Source: Thozetella sp. PMI_491 (Eukaryota; Ascomycota; Sordariomycetes; Chaetosphaeriales; Chaetosphaeriaceae). From it: 64,000 nucleotides of DNA. Within the stretch, counting starts at the first letter, position 1; every line of letters starts with the position of its first letter. Below the pieces are notes generated by a model. The model had not been told where the DNA came from. It was given only the letters and a program-made list of their open reading frames with translations, and searched no databases. The stretch covers positions 549,656-613,655 of the forward strand of contig MU270056.1 of the NCBI GenBank assembly GCA_021432635.1, read 5' to 3'. The position numbers and the translations under genes were made by a program. Shown in pieces: positions 1 through 11,484 of this stretch.

Positions 1-3000
1 TGGGCTGCATTGCACGGGCCAATACCCTTTTTTGTGGGTCTTTATTCTCCCTCCTCAATCGCCTTAACCGGGCACGGACCATCTCTTCTCGGTCGATGAA
101 CTACTTCATACTTACCTTGCCTGCGACCTTTGCAGTATAAAACCTAGCACTGACCCGCACTGGGTTTGAGGGCTTCTTATAGAGGATGGAACATGTGGCC
201 CTGTTGGAACTGTTGCGCAGCTTTTCTACTTTGGAATTCTTCTGCCCATTTCCCATTAATCCTTGCAAAACGAACGGATGCATCTAATGGAGATCATGAT
301 CTGTTAGGGAAGTGGCCCAGAGTAGCTGCCGCAAACTTCTTTGTAGATCTCGAGTTGTTTTATTAGTTGCTGTATGATCTATATAGCTGTGAAAGTCTTG
401 TCGTGTCCGAGACCATGAGCTTTTCTACAGTAATTTCTCCCATCTATCATCTATCACATAGTAACTCCCTTGTGGCTGTCCTACGAAGCGGCCGACATGC
501 TTCAATCTCAACATTCTAGCATGGAGCACACATGGCTGAGCTAAGGGCTGCACCAGTCCTAGACGTACAATATCTCACACAGCTCGCAAACCAGCGATAC
601 CTGGGAGTCAGTTCTATTCCCTTACAGCTACGGCTAGCCGTTTATATTCGTAAGATGCTCAAGGCGTAGGAGTTCGAGGGGGAGGACGCGCGCGAACTTT
701 CCCGCTTGACCGCGAACACAATGCTCAGTGCTGTTTAATGTCTAAGCTAGGTAGAATCACAGTGAACATCCTGCGAAGAAACCTCGAGGCGAGGACACGG
801 AAACCTTGCTATCTGACACAGCTGGGCTCGTGTAAGATGATGACTGCCCTACGCATATGGCTCAGCATGAGTACACGAGATTATGGCCAACAAAGTGATT
901 ATCAGGCCATTGCAATCGTTCCTTACCAGTCCAATCTATACGATCGGTGCTGGCTAGGTAATCTGCTTCGGTTGCGTGAGGTTCGTGGACATTGACGCAC
1001 CCGAGGGCTGGACCATAGCGGCTTGGGCGATGAAGTTGAAACCGCTACGGAGAAAAGATATAGTGTTCACTTTCCACATTCGTACAACAGTTCCGGGTGC
1101 ATTGGGGCTTTCCCAAATCGAGATTCGGCCCAGCTCATTATCCCAAATGCATGTGCGACATGGTCGTGAGAGATCCTAGCCTCAGTCGCTTGTCCGTGCT
1201 TGTCAAGTTGTGAGACGGTGCTGCAGGGTCATTTAAGCAGCCAAGCTTTCTAGAACAAAGGATGGGCCGGGGCGTGATATATGACTACGCAGAGGAGAGG
1301 AGATATATGACATTCATATCGCTTAATGACTGGGCGTAAACAGGGTTGGGCCATGCCACGAGGGGGGTTGCTTGCTGGGACTCTTGGGAGATTGAATGAG
1401 AGGACACCATCTACTTTGGGAAGGCTACGCAGGACGAAACGGGGGGAGGTATCTCTGGCTTTTTCAAGCCTCATGGAAGAGAGACCGAGATAGCGATGCT
1501 GCTCAAGAGGCTTGGTATCTGTCGTCTCGGTTCGCGGCTGCTTGGGGTGGAGACGTCACTTGTGCTTAGAGTAGTAGGAGCGATTGGGCCCCACAATATA
1601 CAAGATACAATATACCTGACGAAGTCCGGCTCTGGGCATGGGCTCACGGACAAATGCCCGCACAAAAGCAATATGGTCTCATAATCAGCGTTTCATGCTC
1701 TTTATCGGCTTTGCTTACGAAGTACATTTTTCTCTCGTGGAAGTATGGCACGGTGAAAGAGAGAAAGAGGCGGGAAGAGGAGATGAGAGCAGAGGAGGGG
1801 AAAGGGGCGGTAACGGAGGGAGGAACTGGACGGTTTCTCGATCCGTCGATTCTTGGAAGCCGTGTATGGGGAAAGGGAACGATATCGCGGATAGCTACAA
1901 GCCCCTCCCTCCAGACCTGGGCTCGGTCGACGGGACACAATTTCGGTGCGCGCCGACGACGTGGGGGCGAGGAGTCATGGCCTGATGCAAGGCATGACCT
2001 TGGGTATTGCAATCGGATGACGATGCCGCTGTCCTTTTCTCTCTCAGCGCGTCCCAGCTTGTCGTGAAAGCAGCGAGTCGGACGAAGTGGCACCGTGGCT
2101 CACTGCTCATTGCTTGCGGGGGCATCCTGTGTCCGATCAGATGCGATCCACTGGCTGCTCGGCTGGCGGCCAGCTCTCGGTCCAGAATTTTTTTCAGGGG
2201 CTGTCCTGCATCCTTGGGATGATCGGTGACAGGGGAGAGCAAGCAGACGTCCCGGTCTGGATCGCCGAATGACGAGTGACGTCGGCGGACTGTGGCCAAT
2301 GACAGTGCGCCGGGGGGAATCTGCCCTCACCTGCCTGCCCCCTCTCTGTCCATCATCCCGCTCGTATTGTCGGTCGGTATGGATGCCCTTTTGGCCTTGA
2401 ATGCGTGCGCTACCGGGGGTCTGCCAGGGGCTTGCCTAGCTGGGAGGCCGTTCCTGAGCCTGCTAAGCGTGCTGGGCCGCAGGCGGCGGGCAAGGCGGGG
2501 CTGGTGGGCAGGTTCAGCCCTCTCACAGGGCCCGCCTTGTACTGTCTTGAGAGCTTGGCGGCTTGGCTTGCACGACTGGTCAGCCCCGCCCCCTGAACCG
2601 AGCTTCGCAAGCCCGGTCGAGGCGGGGCGGTTTGGGAAACGCTGAGAAACACACAGCCAATGGGCGGTGGCAGATGCGCAGCAAGCATTGTCTTCTGAAT
2701 CCACCGCCAACGCCCGCCACCCTATGATTTCCACCTACCGTGCCTTTAGATCCCCTTAGCTCCCCCCTCTGTGTGGCCCGCCCCTGAGCTTACTGGCGAG
2801 CGATGAGGAAGACAATCGTATTCACTGCATCCCGAACGGGGCCCCCCTAAGCAACCCGGCAACCTAAGGTCGAGAAGTCTTGGGCCATGCGCATGGCGAT
2901 AGGGCCTCATAGGCCGTGGACGATTGACCCCTCCCTGGCCCCCCCTGCTTGCCTGGCTTGCCTGGGCAGGACCAACCCAAGGGTGGCATGTTGCTGCTTC

Positions 3001-4190
3001 CCTCGTTCGAGCCCAGAGGACCGTCACGCTAACATGGCGTCTCTCGTTCTCTTGTAAACCTGGACCGTGGGACAGCCATTGTCCAGGGGTCACCTTCCCT
3101 GTACGGAGGGAGCCGCGGTGAAGCGTGTAGATCGTCTCTTAAATGGTGTGCCGGGATCCCACACTTTCCTCTCCTTCGTGCACACTTACTCTGTCCCTCT
3201 CGACTGTGGTGCCTGTTTTCTTTTTGCGTCTCGTGCTGCCTTCTTCGCCTGCGGCCGACCATTCTTGACTGGCTGCATTTCACTTCTGCATACACGGCTT
3301 GCATCTTCCTGTGCGCAGGAGGTTGGGGACATTTCCGAACGGACGCACATCTCCCCTTCCGCCGCCCCCCCGGCCGTCTTTTTGGCCCATTGTTGATTTC
3401 AAGGGAGAGGTACAATAGAATTTTAGTCATCGGCCCTCTTGTCCTTCCTCCCTTGGACCTTTTTGTCCTCGCTCGATCCACGTCACTACGCTCCGAGCAA
3501 CCACCCTTCGGCATCACTTGTATTTCTTCGTCACTCTACGACTCGACGTCATTCAAGAGCCGCCACAGACGGCCCAACCTTCATTTTTTCCCTCCTTTTC
3601 TGATTCGAAATCGGATCTTGACTTATCCTTCTTTTCGACTTGAAATCGCACCAACAAACCGCTATCTTCACAACCTGCGATACTGGTGCTATTTAAATAC
3701 CGGGACACCAAATCACGCTTGCCCTTTGCCTCCATCTTTTGATCACTTCTTGTCAAGTCTTGCAAACAGCATCCGCCGGGCCGGGCCTCACTTGCAAGCA
3801 CTTCAACACCGAAGACTCAGTCCCTAGTACAACGAATCATAGTCTTGGCTGCCTTTCAAAGAAACAATACCATCAACAAGCTAGCCCGCTTTGTCTCGCA
3901 AGGCATTTCGTCGATTCAAGACAACGTCGCCTACAAAGCCATTGTTGCTCTCTCTATTCTCACTACCATGAGATTGATCTCGAGGTGACCATTGTTTCTA
4001 GTGTGTTCATAACAAGGGTTCAGGGCTCTTCGCCCGTCAGGCAGGGACACAGCTCAGCAGAGACCTTGAGGCTGTCCGAACTGCCTGTGCCCGACTCTGT
4101 TTGACTGGCCTTGAACGAAACTCGGTATCCGAGTCCGCCACAGGAACGAGACAACCCCCAAGGACGGCCAGCCCGATTCACAGTCTCACA
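1..4190. other. Intergenic region and leader of the ferric reductase
   Basis: No gene is supported here. The open frames are short, overlap on both strands and have biased composition. The last 800 bases are pyrimidine-rich, typical of a fungal promoter and leader. A TATA-like AT block lies at 3690-3699, about 500 bases before the ferric reductase start, and a six-codon upstream frame (ATG at 3968, stop at 3986-3988) lies in the presumed leader. No iron-responsive GATA motif of the ATCWGATAA type was seen. Confidence 0.5.
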
Positions 4191-6092
4191 ATGGACTCGC
4201 AGCGGCGCCGGCTCGCCGCATTGGCAGCACTCCTTTCAACAGCTGCAGCACCTGCCGCAGCATTGACCATCAGGAACGACGGGGAGACAGACCCGGTATC
4301 AACTACAACAAGCTCGGGATCGGCACCAGAGAACACCGTCGGCCCCTATGATACCGGACTCAACGGCGTCAACCAGCCCATGAATCTTTTGTTCAAAGAC
4401 ATGCTATGGTGGACCTTGGGAATATTCGCACTTTTGGTGTTGGGGGTAAGGACCGCAGAGATGGGCCAAGAGTACCTTCGGCGGATCCTGGCTATGTCCG
4501 TCCCGGGTGAGAAGCAAGGATATTGGAAGACGGCACAGTGGAGTTGGATGCCGAGTCTCAAGAGGAGATTGCTCTACGCACCGCTTTGGAAGAAGCGCCA
4601 TAACCGCGAGATTCGACTCTCGAGCGCCATCAACATGGGGACCCTGCCATCACGCTTCCACGCACTCATACTCTTCATTTATCTTGGGAGCAACCTGGTG
4701 TATCTGTTTGTTCTCAACTGGGCCAACGAGAATCGGTACTCTTTCTGCGCCGAGCTCCGCGGGCGGTCGGGGACGCTTGCTCTGGTCAACATGGTGCCAC
4801 TCATCATCCTGGCAGGGCGGAACAACCCGCTGATTTCTCTCCTGAAGATCAGCTTCGACACGTACAACTTGCTCCACCGCTGGTTGGGCCGCGTGGTAGT
4901 CCTTGAGACCCTCATCCACATGATTGCATGGGCCGTTGTCCAGGTAGCTGACGGAGGCTGGGAGAGTGTCCAGAAGAAGATTGTTGGTGATCAGTTCATA
5001 GGCTCCGGCACGGTTGGGACCGTTGCCATGGTTGTTCTCATGATTCTCGCCAGCTCGCCGATCCGACACGCATTCTACGAGACCTTCCTTAACACCCACA
5101 TCATCCTGGCCTTTATCGCCTTCGTCTGCACCTGGGTCCACTGCACCTCTGCCGAGATCCCTGGTGGGCTGCCACAGCTGCCTTGGACCCAGGCCATCGT
5201 GAGTATCTGGATCGCCGACCGCCTCGCACGCATGCTCCGCATGGTATACTACAACAGGTCGCAGAAAGGCACCACCGAGGCGATTGTCGAGGCGATGCCT
5301 GGCGAGACCACGCGAGTGACGATGCACCTGCCGCGCCATGTCGACATCAAGCCGGGGACTCATGCGTACCTCCGCTTCTCGGGCGTCAGCCCGTGGGAAA
5401 GCCACCCCTTCTCTATCGCCTGGGTGCAGCATACATACCAGGAAGAGTCGCTTCCCATCAGTGAGAAGGAGACGAAGAAGGTGAAGAAGCCAACCTCGAC
5501 CTCGGTGTCATTTGTCATCGGCGCGCAGACAGGGTTTACTCGGAAGCTGTTCAACGTGGCGCGCGGAAGCGGCCAGAGAGCTGTTAGGATGAAGGCGGCA
5601 TTCGAAGGGCCATACGCGGGCCACCACAGCCTAGACAGTTACGGGCACGCAGTGCTTTTCGCCGGTGCCACGGGCATAACACACCAGATCTCGTACCTGA
5701 AGCCGCTGATAGAGGGCTACACCGCAGGGACCGTGGCGACGCGGCGCATCACCCTAGTGTGGATCGTGCGCGACTACGAGGCGCTCGAGTGGGTGCGGCC
5801 GTGGATGGACGCGATTTTACGACTGCCGAACCGCAAGGCGCTGCTTCACATCAAACTGTTCGTCACGCGACCGAAGAACTCGCGCGAGATTGTTAGCGCC
5901 TCCAGTACCGTACAAATGTTCCCCGGTCGACCCAATATCTCGATGCTGCTGGCCAAGGAGGTCGCGGAGCAAGTTGGCGCCATGTGCGTCTCAGTTTGTG
6001 GACCAGGCGGCCTTGCAGACGACGTGCGAGCAGCGGTGCGCATGATGCAGGGGGAGAATAACATAGGATTCCTCGAAGAAAGTTTCACGTAG
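4191..6092 (+). CDS. Ferric reductase, FRE family transmembrane flavocytochrome
   Basis: The predicted 633-residue membrane protein should carry electrons from NADPH through FAD and two hemes to ferric iron at the cell surface. In the FRE family this precedes high-affinity iron uptake. The start at 4191 was preferred over an in-frame ATG 30 codons upstream because it begins directly with a signal-peptide-like segment (MDSQRRRLAALAALL, then alanine-rich). The transmembrane core has paired histidines for heme near residues 229 and 243 (HRWLGRVVVLETLIH) and again near 302-316 (THIILAFIAFVCTWVH). The FAD-binding signature HPFSIAW is near residue 404, the NADPH-binding GATGITHQI near 491, and CGPGG near 603. 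The coding region has no intron. The protein ends EESFT, where I recall relatives ending EESFTW. No permease or multicopper oxidase gene is adjacent, so the metal substrate is inferred from the family. Confidence 0.9.
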   Translation: MDSQRRRLAALAALLSTAAAPAAALTIRNDGETDPVSTTTSSGSAPENTVGPYDTGLNGVNQPMNLLFKDMLWWTLGIFALLVLGVRTAEMGQEYLRRILAMSVPGEKQGYWKTAQWSWMPSLKRRLLYAPLWKKRHNREIRLSSAINMGTLPSRFHALILFIYLGSNLVYLFVLNWANENRYSFCAELRGRSGTLALVNMVPLIILAGRNNPLISLLKISFDTYNLLHRWLGRVVVLETLIHMIAWAVVQVADGGWESVQKKIVGDQFIGSGTVGTVAMVVLMILASSPIRHAFYETFLNTHIILAFIAFVCTWVHCTSAEIPGGLPQLPWTQAIVSIWIADRLARMLRMVYYNRSQKGTTEAIVEAMPGETTRVTMHLPRHVDIKPGTHAYLRFSGVSPWESHPFSIAWVQHTYQEESLPISEKETKKVKKPTSTSVSFVIGAQTGFTRKLFNVARGSGQRAVRMKAAFEGPYAGHHSLDSYGHAVLFAGATGITHQISYLKPLIEGYTAGTVATRRITLVWIVRDYEALEWVRPWMDAILRLPNRKALLHIKLFVTRPKNSREIVSASSTVQMFPGRPNISMLLAKEVAEQVGAMCVSVCGPGGLADDVRAAVRMMQGENNIGFLEESFT

Positions 6093-6169
6093 GTAAGAAC
6101 GTCCCTTTTTCTTCAGTTCCCTTGGGCGATGACTTTATACTGGACGATCAATGACTAACAATCTCCTAG
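6093..6169 (+). other. Probable intron starting directly after the stop codon
   Basis: The ferric reductase stop TAG is followed at once by the strong donor GTAAGA. A branch-like ctaac lies near 6154, and an acceptor cctag ends at 6169. Read this way it is a 77-nt intron in the 3' untranslated region. A less likely alternative uses the overlapping donor GTAGGT at 6088, which would remove the stop and extend the protein by about 60 unrelated residues. Confidence 0.5.
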
Positions 6170-8380
6170 TGATGCCACCGAGAACGAATTTCGCCGGCAA
6201 GACGAGCATTCGGGAGGAAGTCTGGATTTTTTTCCATCATCTGGGCCCCGGATTGGGCTCACTGAGGCCATCTTAGCCACATTTCACTGCTCCTCTCGTG
6301 GGACTAATTCCATCCATTTTTTTAACCCTTACCTATTCTCTCAAATACCTAGGGTGGGAGTAACGGAGTTCTATTTTTGATGCATACTATGAGGGCGCCA
6401 TGCATAGACCAAACATTGACGAAGACGGCAGAGAGAGCCAGAGGAGAGAGGCTGGGTGAAGCCACGGGGACTGTACATAGTCGACTAGCACGACTCTTAC
6501 CGGGTCGGCACCGTATTTACTGAGATATATGTTTGCCCGAATGCCACCATGGCACTTTGGAACATTCGCAGCTGCTTCCTGGTGATGTAGAACTCAGCAC
6601 ACAAGTTTGGGCCTCCTTGCACCTGTCTTGGCATTAACCAATTGGGCACCTGCACAGAAGTGCTGCAATTCGACTGCGGGTCGAACCTCTTGCATGGTGG
6701 TCTCGGTGAGGCCTTGACTTAGAGTAACGACTGTGGTGGAACGGCGCCGGAGCCTGTCAAGCACATGCACGTAGTCGTGAGCACTTGGAAGAATCATGAC
6801 TCCTTATCTGGGGCCGTCGAGCGGCCGGCTATCCGTGGCATTAGACCACGAGGGCTCCACACGAAGCCGAAGCAAACGGGTCTTTGGCAAACACCGGGAA
6901 GAGGGACAGGCCTGTTGGCCGCGCTCGATCGTTGCGACCCAAGGGGCATGCAGGAGATTCGGTACAGACTATCCGGCCCACCCGGTTGTCGAGGCGCACA
7001 CACACGCACAGCCCGACCACTTGACGTCTGGCAGCATAGTGTCGTGCTCCCGAGCCTCCCCTGGCCACTGCGCCGATGGACAACTCATTCGACATCACAC
7101 ACTGGCCAGCGTAGCCGGTTTGTATGCAGGCAGCGTGCAATCAGCCAGGGCAGGGAGACGGGTGCCACGCGACGCGGCAGGAGAATGCGCAAAAAGGGGG
7201 TGGGGAGGGGCTGCGAATGAGGGGTCCCAGGCGGGCCTCCAGGGAGAAATATTTGGGTAAGGGACCCCGCGCCGCTCGTGCATCGCCGCCGAGTGCAGCC
7301 GACCCGCCTGCCGCCGGCAGGCCGAACCTGCGCGTGAAGAGCTGAGATTTCCACCCGCTGGTCGGCTAGTGGCTGAATGTTCGAATGTACCCCCCCTCTT
7401 TCTAGGTGACTGCCGTCGAGAGGGTGTGAAGACTGCAGTGCGCGTGCAGAGAAGGGACGGGCCTTAGGTATTGTCGGAGTCAAGAGGGGTGGAAAATGGG
7501 AAGAAGAAAAGGTGGGCAAAGGTGGGAGAAGGTGGGGAGGGGGGACGGCGTTGTGGATGACTGGGTAGATGCAAAAGAGATGAGAAGGAGCCATCCACGA
7601 ATGCGCAATTACACGACCGGGTACCTACATACCTAGGTAGGTACGAGGTCTATAGACACTTAAGGTGAGGCAGTCAAGAAAAAGCAGGAACGAGAAGGGA
7701 GGCGGGTAGGTGCAGTACCTGTTCTTTAGTATAGAGAGGCAGACAGGCGGGCCGGCGGGCGGGGAAGGCTCGAACTTGCTCGCCCGGCTTTGGAGTCTTT
7801 CGGCGGCATGCTCGCCAGCGGCAATATCCCTTTTCAGACTTCCAGGCGTGTGTCCCCCTTGTCCGGTTTGCCCCCTCATGCGGCCGTTCGCTGGCAGTTG
7901 CTAAGCAAGGCGCAAGTCGCAAGGTGAGGATCGTCCGGCCAGTCACGGCTTGCGGGGGAAACTGCTATACCCCCCCCCTTCTGGAGCCTTCTCGGATGGC
8001 GCGCCACCCTCTCGCCCTTCCCGGGATGGCATGCGTTTTGGACCGGGCTCTTTAAAAAGTTCGGCCCAGAATTTTGGGTCCATGCCTTTTTATTTGCGCC
8101 CTTGGCCCCAACTTGACGCTTCCAGAATCCCTACCCTATGACTCAGATGCTTCCTCCTCAAAACCTACTCCTGCTTGGCTGAATATTTGCATCGTCAACG
8201 CTCTCTTCACACCTATACCTAAACCCACCTACTCGGCTCTGCTTGCACGCCCCCCTCGGCCGTAACCACCCCTGCCCTGTTCGCCGTGCTGCGTTTGTTG
8301 AACGCCCTGGGTCAGGACCCCTCACTCGTCATCTCAAGAGGTCGCGCAGAAGAAATTCTCTGCCCCGCACTCTGCCCAAC
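6170..8380. other. Intergenic region between ferric reductase and isopropylmalate synthase
   Basis: It holds the 3' end of the ferric reductase transcript and the promoter of the 2-isopropylmalate synthase gene. No coding sequence is supported. A compact palindromic cluster of tacctaggta type lies near 7620-7645. The last 400 bases are pyrimidine-rich. Confidence 0.5.
8139..8145 (+). promoter_or_regulatory. TGACTCA element, Gcn4/CPC1-type site
   Basis: The heptamer TGACTCA lies 236-242 bases before the start of the 2-isopropylmalate synthase gene, in the context ATGACTCAG. It is the core site bound by the general amino-acid-control factor (Gcn4 in yeast, CPC1/CpcA in filamentous fungi). Its position before a leucine-synthesis gene fits that role. 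No exact Leu3 site (CCGGNNCCGG) was found by eye. Confidence 0.55.
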
Positions 8381-10560
8381 ATGCCCATGTAAGTCATCCA
8401 CACTGTGTACGCTCGAAGCCCGCCAAAAGACAGGCACAGCGCGCAAAATCAGCCCTCCGGGACGCGACAGAGTTGCTGGAGCTAACTTCGTGCCCTTTTC
8501 CCTTTTCCCCCGCGCCCTAGGCTCAAAGATCCCTCCAAAAAGTACAGGAAGTTCCCTCCGTTGAACCTTCCTAACCGGCAATGGCCGTCCAAGACGCTCG
8601 ACAAACCGCCGCGGTGGCTCGCCACCGACCTGCGCGATGGCAACCAGAGCTTGGTTGACCCGATGGTGCGTTGTCCTAGCCGAAGCGAGGTCGTTCGCGA
8701 GCAATTGACTTACACAGAGGGCAGAATGGTGACCAGAAGTGGGAGTACTTCAACATGCTGGTTGAGCTGGGCTACAAGGAGATCGAGGTCTCGTTCCCCT
8801 CGGCCTCCCAGACCGACTTTGACTTCACGCGCCGCTTGATCGAGACGCCCGGCACCGTCCCCGACGATGTGTGGTTGCAGGTCCTCTCTCCCTGCCGCGA
8901 AGATCTCATCCGCCGTACCGTCGAGTCCCTCAAAGGCGCGAAGAAGGCTCTGGTGCACATCTACCTCGCTACCAGCGAGTGCTTCCGCAGGGTCGTGTTC
9001 GGCTTCACCGAGGAGGAGAGCATCGAGCTTGCCACCAGGTGTGCCAAGCTCGTACGGTCCCTGACCAAGGACGACCCCTCTCAGTCGGGCACCGAGTGGG
9101 CGTTCGAGTTCAGCCCCGAGACCTTCTCCGACACTAGCCCCGAGTTCGTGGTGCGCATTTGTGAGGCCGTCAAGGCCGCCTGGGAACCTTCAGTAGAGAA
9201 CCCCATCATCTTCAACCTGCCCGCCACCGTCGAGATGGCGACACCCAATGTGTACGCCGACCAGATCGAGTACTTCTGCACGAACGTCACGGAGCGCGAG
9301 AAGATCTGCGTCTCTCTGCACCCTCACAACGACCGGGGTTGCGCTGTAGCCGCTGCTGAGCTGGCGCAGATGGCCGGCGCCGACCGTGTAGAGGGCTGCC
9401 TGTTCGGCAACGGCGAGCGAACGGGCAACGTCGACTTGGTCACCCTGGCCCTGAATCTGTATACGCAGGGCGTGCACCCCAACATTGACTTCTCGGACCT
9501 GGGTAGGGTCATCAAGGTGGTCGAGAAGTGCAACAAGATCCAGGTCCACCCTCGGGCTCCTTACGGCGGCTCCCTGGTAGTGTGCGCCTTTAGCGGCTCC
9601 CACCAGGACGCGATCAAGAAAGGCTTCCAGCTGCGCGAGAAGGAGGAGAAGGAATACGACGACCATTGGCAGATCCCGTATCTGCCGCTGGACCCCAAGG
9701 ACATCGGCCGCGACTACATGGCTGTCATCCGGGTCAACTCGCAGAGCGGCAAGGGCGGCGCTGCGTGGATTATCCAGCAGCACCTGCACCTAGACATCCC
9801 CCGCGGCCTGCAGGTCGAGTTCGGCAAGGTGGTGCAAAAGGAGGCCGAGGAAAAGGGCCGAGAGCTGCTCCCCACCGAGATCACGGAGCTGTTCGAGCGG
9901 ACCTACTTCCTGCGGGGCACCCCGCGCTTCGCCATGGTCGACTACAACATCAACCAAGATCGATCGACGTCGCCTGCACCCCCGGCGCCGGGTAAGACCC
10001 AGGACACCAAGAACCTGCGGCGCGTGTTCAACGGAGTTGTGGCGGTCGACGGCAAGGAGTATCACCTGACGGGGCGGGGAAACGGTCCCATCAGCAGCCT
10101 CGCCAATGCCCTCCGCTCGGTCGGCGTCGACCTGGACGTGCAGGACTACAAGGAGCACGCGGTCGGCCGCGGCCGCGAGGTGAAGGCGGCGACATACATC
10201 GAGTGCACGGCTAGTGGCACGGAGCAGAGGGTATGGGGCGTGGGCATTCACGAGGATGCGGTGGCGAGTTCGCTGTATGCCCTGTTGAGCGCCGCGAGTA
10301 ACGTAAGTGCAGCAGCCTGGCTTTGCTATCCTGCGCCACGCAGAGATGAACGGAGCGCGATGCTAACGAGGCTTCCATATGTCTAGTTTGCTCTCAGCCG
10401 CCAGGGCAGCCCTATCATCGGGAAGCCCATCCCCGAGAGGGCAATGAGCAAGGAGTTTGATCTGGACCACGGGATCGAAGTCAAGGTTGACCAGAGCGCC
10501 ATCAATGGCACCAACGGCACCAACGGCGTCGTCGCTAACCTTGAAGCCAAGGTAGCGTGA
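8381..10560 (+). CDS. LEU4: 2-isopropylmalate synthase (leucine biosynthesis)
   Basis: The enzyme condenses acetyl-CoA with 2-ketoisovalerate, the first committed step of leucine synthesis. Four exons are modelled: 8381-8388, 8521-8665, 8725-10302 and 10387-10560, giving 634 residues. The first coding exon has only 8 bases (ATGCCCAT) before GTAAGT. The N-terminus [14 protein letters not shown] resembles fungal Leu4. The catalytic TIM barrel carries [12 protein letters not shown], the metal-binding HPHNDRG and [15 protein letters not shown]. The C-terminal LeuA regulatory domain, where leucine feedback acts in this family, runs from about residue 460 to the end and includes [16 protein letters not shown]. 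The last exon adds a polar tail rich in Asn-Gly-Thr. There is no obvious long mitochondrial presequence, so location cannot be decided here. Control by amino-acid starvation is suggested by the TGACTCA site upstream. Confidence 0.95.
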
Positions 10561-11484
10561 GGAGTGAGGCGCTGAGAGCAGACGGGGTTGACTTGCGCTG
10601 ACAGCAAATACCAGCGGCTGGTGGGAATAGAATCAACCGTCATGGGGTGGACCGGGGCATACAAAAGTTTGTCTGTTTTGGGACGACTGCATCGGATATC
10701 GCGATACCTGCGTGGGAACCTATGGAGCATCGTCTTTGGTAAAATCAAAAAGGCCGTTTGACGGTTGCAAATTGCCGAGACAACGGCCAGAAAGAGACAG
10801 GGGACGGGGGTGAGGGCATGGTCGTCCCCCCGTATGAGGCTTCGCTCTCTAAACAACTTAAGCATTTGATACACTGGGGTAATAAATACATGTTATATAC
10901 GGGAGTTCCTGTCGTGCAGCTGCTCTTTATTGGTCCTTTTATATTTTGATCAACAATGCTCCTGTGATTAAGTACCTGAAGTAGTTAATCATGTCACTTG
11001 CCATTTGGTATCCTTGGCGAGCTAGGAAAGCTGTACTCTTATCTCTAGTCGACAGCTTATCGACCCTTTTTTCCCTGTTCGTCTCAAGCCTCCACCCGTT
11101 GCTTATCGGTTTTTGGAGCTCAGGTGTGGGGTTTTGGTCGCAGGCAGGAGACCAGGTGGCCCCCCTTGCGCCTCCCCTCCCCCCAAAAATTAGGTCATCC
11201 GGTGCCGGGTTACCCTCAATCTTCGGCCAACGTCAACCTGCATACAAGCCTTCGGTGATAGGCATGGTAGCTTGGTCTGTAGAGGCCACGCGTCGAGACC
11301 TGAGGCCCAGCACCTACACTTCGGATTGCCCGTCCCGTCGGACACATCTTTTGCATCCCCCAGGCGCCTGCGAACGACGGCGGAACGGCCGGGCTCCCAA
11401 AGCGTTGCTGGCGTAAACAAACTGCCGAATAAGCGGCCGAACCAAACAACCCACCTGAACCCCCTCCATCCGATCGCCGAGAGC
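10561..11484. other. Intergenic region before the Ivy1-like gene
   Basis: It contains the 3' end of the LEU4 transcript and the promoter and leader of the Ivy1-like gene. The reading frame of the downstream gene stays open upstream to about 11272, but composition and family comparison favour the start at 11485. No other gene is seen. Confidence 0.5.

Noticed and set aside
4650-5432. 260-codon open frame antisense to the ferric reductase
   Set aside because: It is a shadow of the real gene: the sense strand has all family motifs, and the antisense protein has none.
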